64,000 nt of DNA from NCBI RefSeq assembly GCF_004379255.2, contig NC_056048.1:27400736-27464735 (forward strand), in the 5' to 3' direction. A program made the translations under genes and the position numbers. Numbering within the stretch: position 1 is the first letter of the stretch; each line of letters starts with the position of its first letter. The notes beneath the pieces were generated by a model. The model made no database searches and was not told where the DNA came from. It saw only the letters and a program-made list of their open reading frames with translations. Positions 58,501 through 64,000 of the stretch are shown here, one piece after another. Source of the DNA: Salvia splendens (taxonomy: Eukaryota > Streptophyta > Magnoliopsida > Lamiales > Lamiaceae).

Positions 58501-58867
58501 TTGTGTGAGCCATATTACGACGGCGCATAATGCCATTAAATGGAGAGAAGCATGATAGTACCTTATCCTTGCCTTTGGGAGTCTTCATTTTCTTCACTTT
58601 TTTGTGGAGAAGATGATAGCTGAGTTCATCCAAGACGTTGTCAGCATCGAACGCCACGGATTCAAGGTCCCTCAACCAGATCTTGGCAGAATCTTGGGTG
58701 ATGGATTTCTTCTCAGCGTCATTCAAGTAGGCTTGAATCGTCTCCAAAGTCCTCTGCAGCTGCTGAGCATCTTTATCGAGACCTCGAAGCAGAGAGTACT
58801 CATCCTTGAAAAGGTTGATCAGGTTTTGAACAAGAACTTCAATGGCTGCTGAAGACGCTCCATCCAT
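55559..58867 (-). CDS. CC-NBS-LRR resistance protein B (intact)
   Basis: Single exon, 1102 residues from MDGASSAAIEVLVQNLINLF. An in-frame ATG 41 codons upstream exists, but gene A starts at the same MxGxSSAAIE. Coiled coil residues 1 to about 150, with the EDVID-like LRDLESVAFDADNVLDEL (65-82). NB-ARC: P-loop GMGGMGKTT (199-207), kinase 2 LVLDDVW (276-282), RNBS-B GILITTR (306-312), GLPLAA (368-373), RNBS-D CFTFCSVFPKG (424-434) and VMHDLVHDLA (492-501). About 20 irregular LRRs follow. Non-TIR NLRs are intracellular immune receptors sensing pathogen effectors. It is flanked on both sides by broken relatives, so it is the only intact member visible here. Confidence 0.95.
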   Translation of the reverse strand: MDGASSAAIEVLVQNLINLFKDEYSLLRGLDKDAQQLQRTLETIQAYLNDAEKKSITQDSAKIWLRDLESVAFDADNVLDELSYHLLHKKVKKMKTPKGKDKVLSCFSPFNGIMRRRNMAHTIKQINTTFESMKKTATELGLESMVVSAPDVVAHTSIETNSLSIDPIFVGRDHDVTKLVHMLTQIQEDRIFSMVAIVGMGGMGKTTLTRKVFNHESLKARFGSLIWVHVSQTFDPIGLFNKIYSTLTSNTGDRVEIKEVILNRLKEVLKSKTYILVLDDVWNEDVQMWEDFINSMSGVTSTTGNGILITTRSEKVASIVNPFHIHHLNGLSDEECWSIIKVKTFDEKGEVPSGFEMIGRKIAKICKGLPLAANVVGGVLHGKSKEKWCIINEKWLSDAEGGENISKILKLSFDHLSSSSLKKCFTFCSVFPKGREIRKEELIELWMAEGFLQPSQRDEMESVGDMFFNVLLQNSLLQIQMSDAYGNVESCVMHDLVHDLASNILSNNSDGNTRIRYMFLQEESSPIPEKKTKHLRTLFLHGETSGMKFSDFKCLHNLTLSGHNYKELPNSVRELIHLRNLNITTKDIVNLPEWIGELHHLQTLRAKIWKLEKLPSTLKYLINLRHLYVSRIELPAEIGRLTNLQTLPHFTVGEEKGYQIEELGSLKNLKGSLVIHNLEMVRDKEEALKANMFQKPNLLDLAFEWDEGREDERNDESVLEGLQPHANLKKLRIIGFQGKRFPTWSEKMEVEDGPQGSWVPLDNLIEIRLVWCPEIEEVPRLEHLPNLKSLSLDGLDKVRSINTVFNHLTSLEIKELDRLECLPEWLFLNNQNLSYVTISSCPVLRGLPDGLDTLHSLKGLCIMYCENLKSIGNPSGRSRGILRELNITECGELMELPRQMLESWAPTVEDLKLEGLGRLKNLPTLMDCLAKSSTRLTYLRILGVPKLMAASSASIESWDLSSLRTLEIDVSVEWSSEASVGIAETVEGMLQGCCNSLVGLVLKGVENWEWLPKSIENLTVLSWLRMENIGAEELPQWLWNLPFLASFGLYSCHKLKRVDVSKNITKLEALYVSIRDCPELSIDSEWRNRNQRVYITVHDQPL

Positions 58868-59267
58868 AGTTTGGGAGAGAGTAAATGATGATAAGTTTAT
58901 CTTCCAAGATGAGGAATGCTTGTGGTCTTGTGGACGATATGATATGCCTTTATAATTTAACTCAAACTCGCATTTAAGCTCGACCTTCATTTTATCTTTG
59001 GGCCTGTTTTCTGGGCCTCAATTATACTTCCTATTTCCTAATAGTATACTAACGTTTAAGAAATAAAGCTATACGTAGATATGCCCAAAAGCTTCACGAA
59101 ATACGGGCTTACGTGTTTCTAATTGGGCTTTCTTTCATGTAATTGGACTTGATTCTTCATATATGATAGGGCCAGCTGGGAGGGAGGTCAAATAAATATT
59201 TTTTGTTATTCCAATCAGGCTATGAACAAGATTGATATTTGTAATCACTAAAAGATTTTGAAAAATA

Positions 59268-59904
59268 CTCCATCCGTCCATGAAAAATAGGACACATTTA
59301 CTATTTTTGGTTGTCCACGAAAAATATGGCAGATTCAAAAAATGAAAGTTTTCAACAACTTCTCTCTTACTTTTTTTCTCTTCTCTGTTACTAATAATAT
59401 GGACCACACATTCCAATAACATTACTCCTCTCTTATTTTTTCTCTTCTCTGTTACTAATAATATGGACCACACATTCCAATAACATTACTCCTCTCTTAT
59501 TTTTTCCCTTCTCTACTACTAATAATATGAACCCCACATTCTACTAACACTACTTCTCTCTTACTCCCTCCGTCCCCCAAAATTCGTCACCATTTAACCC
59601 GGCACGGGTTTTAAGAAATATAATAGAAAGTGGGTTGAAAAAGTTGGTGGCATGTGGGTCCTACTTTTATATATTAGTTTTATAATAAAATGTGAGTGTG
59701 AATGAGTTAGTGGAATGTAGGGTCCACTACCAAAAATGGTAAAAGTGAAAGGTGACAAATTTTTAGGGACGGACGAAAAAGGAAATAGGTGACAAATTTT
59801 CAGGGACGGAGGGAGTACTTTTTTTCCTTCTCTCTTACTTTACCAATTCTACATTAAAACCCGTGTCATTCATAAAGTGCCCTATTTTTCGTGGACGGAG
59901 GAAG
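59268..59904. mobile_element. Stowaway-like element carrying a second, nested Stowaway
   Basis: Outer ends ctccatccgtccatgaaaaa and, inverted, cttcctccgtccacgaaaaa with TA flanks. Inside are three tandem copies of a ~65-bp unit (59362-59562, ctctgttactaataatatgg) and the nested element at 59564-59815. Confidence 0.75.
59564..59815. mobile_element. Nested Stowaway-like MITE
   Basis: Ends ctccctccgtcccccaaaat and inverted ctccctccgtccctgaaaat, TA on both sides, 252 bases. Confidence 0.8.
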
Positions 59905-59969
59905 TAATTGTTATTGCTTACGTTTCGTCCAAAATATGTTGTTCAGACTTTGACTCGATATGAATTTTT

Positions 59970-60130
59970 TAAAGTGTACAGAAAAATTGGTGGAAAAAGT
60001 TTGTGGAACATTTATTTCATTTTTATATTCTTTTTGTCACATAAAAATAGACATGATTTCCTTTTTCGTACAATCTATAGAATAATTCATATCCATTTAT
60101 GAATTTTTTTTATTATTCTCACTTACTTTA
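59970..60130. repeat. Diverged third copy of repeat R
   Basis: gtgtacagaaaaattggtgg and aaaaagttt at 59975-60002, then attcatatccatttatgaa, resemble repeat R at 48930-49050. It lies upstream of gene B as the right copy lies upstream of gene A. Confidence 0.6.
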
Positions 60131-60144
60131 TCATATATCGAGCA

Positions 60145-60435
60145 TGGGTTGTGATCTGTTGCTAACTTTTCTTAAATTACTAACTTGCTAACTCATCAAC
60201 GTAGTGTATTAAAAATGTCAATACGATGATACTGAAATGCCAACATAAACTTACGTTGATATTTTAATTCATTGCGTTGACATTAATATTTAAATGTCAA
60301 CACAGTTTATTAAAATGTCAACACAAATATGTGTTGACATTTTAATGTGATTGTATTGACATTTTTAATACACTACGTTGATGAGTTAGCAAGTTACCGA
60401 TTTAAGAAAAGTTAGCATTATAACGCACCCCTATG
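60145..60435. mobile_element. Palindromic MITE-like element
   Basis: gctaacttttcttaaat at 60161-60177 returns inverted at about 60399-60415; further pairs are acttgctaactcatcaacgt and attaaaaatgtcaata. Nearly the whole sequence folds back on itself. The target duplication is not clear. Confidence 0.65.
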
Positions 60436-60689
60436 GAGCATATTATTCTAATGCTATTTCAATTATCTTTTCTCCTTCTCCTTTATTTTACTAATTATGC
60501 ATTAAAATTGTGTCGTTTTCAAAGCGCCTACTTCTATGGAATGGAAAGAGTATATATTACTTTTATAATAGAATATAAGAATGTGTTTAGGATGAATTAG
60601 TGGATTGTGAGAATAATTATAGGGAAATGTTATATCCATTTTTGATAAAACGAGAAATTTTATTATGGATGGAAGGAATATTAATATTC

Positions 60690-60760
60690 TACGTGAGCGA
60701 TGAATTTCTTCCAAGACATTATCAGCATCCATACTTGATCGGCTTCCTTGGCTGATACTT
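60690..60760 (-). pseudogene. NLR coiled-coil fragment
   Basis: Minus strand reads MDADNVLEEIHRS, matching FDADNVLDELSYHL of the NLR coiled coil; the DNA agrees over about 40 bases with 58618-58660. No other part of an NLR is attached. Confidence 0.5.
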
Positions 60761-60904
60761 CTCTGCCTTGGCATCGAAGATCTTCTGCTGCTCAGGTTCG
60801 GAGCTGTTGGATGCTGCTGCGGCTGCTCTCCTTGGATCATTGGTGGGATACTCGTATCATATTACTACTAATATATTTTTACAACCATTCATTCATGATT
60901 TCTT

Positions 60905-61300
60905 CTCTAAAATTCGTCCGTAAAATTCCTCTAGATTCATGTGGTGTGGGAACAACATAAAAACCAGGCAATCATCCAAAACATGGAAACACTATAAATA
61001 CTCAAATTAAAACCAGTGAAATCATGGAGTGCTTCGATGTGAAGATCGGTTCAGATCTTCTTAAGATTTCCAAAATTCATCATGCATGAACACTCCTTCA
61101 GGGAAATTCAGTGTTTGATTCCTTAGCCCGTTTCGCATGTCCCGTGTGAATATCAAGTTATTCCGAGACTGACTTTTTAAGCACTAGAACTGCATAAAAA
61201 GGAGGGATAAGATGGTTAATGAAGCTTATCCATTTCTTTCACGTTTGGAGGAGAGGGAATTTAAAGTACAACAATCACATAAAATCATGAGATTTAGCAT
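60905..61300. repeat. NLR-cluster 3'-flank repeat, copy 2
   Basis: Counterpart of 46965-47690, downstream of NLR gene C. Confidence 0.7.
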
Positions 61301-61520
61301 ATTACTACAATGCTTAAGAATGGACTTTTGTTTTATAGGCAAAATTGCACCAAAGTAAATGCCAAATCAAAGAAAAAAGATTCATTTGACATGTATCCAA
61401 TAAACATAATTGTCTCATTTATGATTCTCCATATCAATAAAGTTTCATGATAGAAAACAATGAAGACAAAAGGTGCACAGAGTTGCATGAAAAGAATATG
61501 ATACTTACTTGCAACAACAT

Positions 61521-64000
61521 TCAAACGGGGTGGCCATCGACATAGATTTTCAGATTTCCATGGTGGTTGTGCCACTCCGAATCAATGCGTAGTTCTGAGC
61601 AATCTGTAATATACAACTCTTCTAATTTAGTGAGGTGCTTCAATGCATCCACAGAAGGCAGACGCTTCAACTTGTTGCATCTTTCTAGATATAACTCTGA
61701 TAGAGATGAGAGGTTCCCCAACCATTGGAGCAATTCTTCTACTCCTATATTCTCCAATATTAATACATAAACAGAGGTGAGATATTGAATTGATTGGGGC
61801 AGCCACTCCCAATTTTCCATCCCCTTCAAACTTAAGTAACGCAATGAGTTGCAGCATCCCTTCCACAGTCTCTGCAATGCCAACACTATCCTCTCTTGAC
61901 CATTCCACACTCACATCTATGCTTAATGATTTCAAGCTGCTAAGATCCCAACTCTCAACACTAGCACCCTTCAACTTAGGAACACCTCTGATTGTTAACC
62001 GTGTGAGACGAGTAGAGGATTTAGCGAGGCAGTCAATTAGCATTGGTAGATTCTTTAGCCTCCTTAATCCTTCCAATACAAGATCCTCAATTGTAGGGGC
62101 CCACGACTCTAGCATTTCACACGGCAATTCCATCAGCTCTCCGCATCCTATAATTCTCAGCTCATAGAGGATCCCTTCTGATTGTCTTGCTCCGCCACTT
62201 GCATTCCCAATCGACTTCAGATTCTCACAATAAAAAATAAACAATTTCTCCAAAGAATGGAGGGTGTCCAATCCATCTGGTAATTCTCTCAACACAGGAC
62301 ATTCTGATATGCACAAAGATGAGAGATTCTGATTGTTATAGAATAATCGTTCTGGCATTCTGGCAGACATTCCAATCGATCTAACTCTTCAATTCTGAGG
62401 GACGTTAAATGATTGAATGAAGTATTTATGAGCCTCACCTTCTTCAGTCTGTACAAAGAAAGAGACTTGAGATTAGGCAAGTGCTCTACCATTGGGATTT
62501 CCTCTATCTCTGAGCAATTGGAGAGTTTTATTTCAATCAAGTTGGCAAGCGGTACCCAAGACCCTTGAGGCCCATCACATACTTCCATCTTCACAATCCA
62601 TGTTGGAAATCTTTTGCCTCTAAATCCAAAAATCTCCACCTTCTTCAGATTTCCACGTCATTTCTTTCATTTTCTCTACCATCACTCCAACAAAACGCCA
62701 AATAAAATAAGTTTGGCTTTTGAAACATATTTGCTTTCTGAGCCTCTTCTTTGTCATGCACCTCCTCCAGATTACAAATCATTAGCCTTCCTTTAAGATT
62801 CTTCAAACTTCCAAGCTTTTCAATTTGGTAGCCTTTCTCTTTGCCTACTGTGAAGTAAGGTAGTGTTTGAAGACTAGTTAATCTCCCAATCTCCGCTGGC
62901 AACTTTGTACGAGAATTGATATGAAGATGCCTTAAGTTAAACATGTACTTCAACGTATTGGGCAGTTTCACTAAATTCCATATGTTTGCTCTTAATGTTT
63001 GCAAGTGATGGAGTTCACCAATCCACTTGGGCAACGTTCCAATCCATGTATTCGAAATATTCAGATTTCTCAAATGTATCATCTTCCTAACTGAATTCGG
63101 AAACTCTTTATCACCAAAACCAGAAAGAGTAAGATTATGCAAACATTCGAAGTTTGACAACTTCGCATCAAAAGTTTCACATTCCAGGAATAGTGTGCGC
63201 AAATGCTTAGCCACTTTTTCCGGAATAGGACTTGATTCTTGGTTGAGAAACACGTATCGAAATGGAGTGCTACCATCTTCATTATTGGATAAGACAGAAG
63301 ATGCAAGATCATGCACCAGATCATGCATCACACACTCTGAAACATTTCCATAATCATCACTCATTTGAATTTGCAACAAAGAGTTCTGTAGAAGCACATT
63401 AAAATACATGTCGCCCACGGACTCCATGTCATCTCTTCGGCTTGGTTGAAGAAACCCTTCTGCCATCCATAGTTCAATCAACTCCTCCTTCACGATTGTC
63501 CAACCTTTGGGGAAAACCGAACAAAACGTGAAGCACTTCTTGAGCGATGGTGAAGACAAATGATCAAAACTCAATTTCAATATTTTTGAGATATATTCAC
63601 CTCCTTGAGCATCTGAAAGCCAATTTTCATTGATTAAGCGCCACTCTTCTTCGGACTTACTGCGAAGCACTCCTCCGACTACATTGGCAGCTAAAGGCAA
63701 ACCCCAACATCTTTTAGCAACCTGTCTTCCAATCATCTCAAATCCGGATGGAACTTCACCATTTTCATCAAAAGTTTTGGCTTTGATTATGGACCAACAT
63801 TCTTCATCTGATAAGCGATTCAAATGATGAATATGAAATGTGTTAACAATTGAAGCAACTTTTTTACTCCTGGTGGTGATCAAAATGCCATTTCCCGTAG
63901 TGGAAGTAACTCCAGATATGGAATTTATAAAGTCTTCCCACATTTGAACATCTTCATTCCATACATCATCAAGAACAAGAACATAAGTTTTAGACTTGAG
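61521..64000 (-). pseudogene. CC-NBS-LRR resistance gene C, three frame-breaking lesions, 5' end outside window
   Basis: The window edge cuts the NB-ARC domain just before the kinase 2 aspartates. GILITTRS, GLPLAA, CFTFCSVFPKG and VMHDLVHDLA are present. Against gene B three changes break the LRR frame. A deletion of about 30 bases near 62650 removes ESVLEGLQPHAN and shifts the frame. An 8-base tandem duplication ttctggca ttctggca at 62350-62366 shifts it again. An 11-base deletion at about 61850 loses the GCC of QGCCNSL between two gcagcatcc-like repeats. The C terminus ends KIYVDGHPV at 61521. The LRR tail is otherwise well preserved, so the losses look recent. Confidence 0.85.

Noticed and set aside
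58868..58990. Upstream in-frame start of NLR B (41 extra codons)
   Set aside because: NLR A has a conserved start at the MxGxSSAAIE position and the extra sequences of the two genes do not match.

Overview
This is a window of a flowering-plant nuclear genome. Genes have GT-AG introns, intergenic DNA is AT-rich, and the DNA is full of small transposons (Stowaway, PIF/Harbinger, hAT, Mutator-like foldback, a tiny LTR element). Gene content (CC-NBS-LRR resistance genes, PNGase A, apyrase-7-like, MRH1/MALE DISCOVERER-type kinase, a VAPYRIN-like MSP-ankyrin protein) is that of a dicot. I think an asterid such as a Lamiales species is plausible, but that is a weak inference.

Layout. 1-2.2 kb: SAM50 (mitochondrial outer-membrane assembly), minus strand, 3' end beyond the window. 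3.2-5.7 kb: a BMF3-like MAD3/BUB1 spindle-checkpoint gene, plus strand, convergent with an Ole e 1-like secreted protein gene (6.0-6.5 kb). 7.1-13.2 kb: a full nine-exon MRH1-like receptor pseudokinase gene (10.4-13.2 kb) and a truncated, frameshifted duplicate of its kinase part (7.1-8.2 kb), separated by a Harbinger MITE and a Stowaway MITE. 13.4-18.1 kb: intergenic DNA holding two copies of a palindromic MITE, a hAT element with a perfect 8-bp target duplication, a Harbinger MITE and a Stowaway. 18.4-21.3 kb: a two-exon VAPYRIN-like MSP-ankyrin gene. 21.3-30.3 kb: a gene-poor transposon zone, including a 1.9-kb Harbinger element with a decayed Myb-like ORF and a hAT element with a tRNA-like core.

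30.4-41.4 kb: two PNGase A genes (the first with a one-base frameshift in a C run) and an intact seven-exon eIF2-alpha gene. Fragments of a second eIF2-alpha copy lie on both sides of the second PNGase A gene, in the order of the intact gene, and a Mutator-like foldback element with a perfect 9-bp target duplication is inserted in them. 42.6-46.2 kb: an apyrase-7-like gene.

46.9-64 kb: a CC-NBS-LRR cluster on the minus strand. Only the middle member (55.6-58.9 kb) is intact. The left one is frameshifted and cut off in its LRR at a recombination junction; the right one, open at the window edge, carries three frame-breaking lesions. A 1.28-kb LTR element sits in one of two direct repeats that bracket the left gene, and the other repeat keeps the empty target site.

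I found no tRNA, rRNA or CRISPR. The genes form no pathway together. The structural story is repeated local duplication (kinase, PNGase A/eIF2-alpha, NLR) followed by truncation, frameshift and transposon insertion. Coordinates of introns and exons come from reading splice sites and checking phase, without transcript data.
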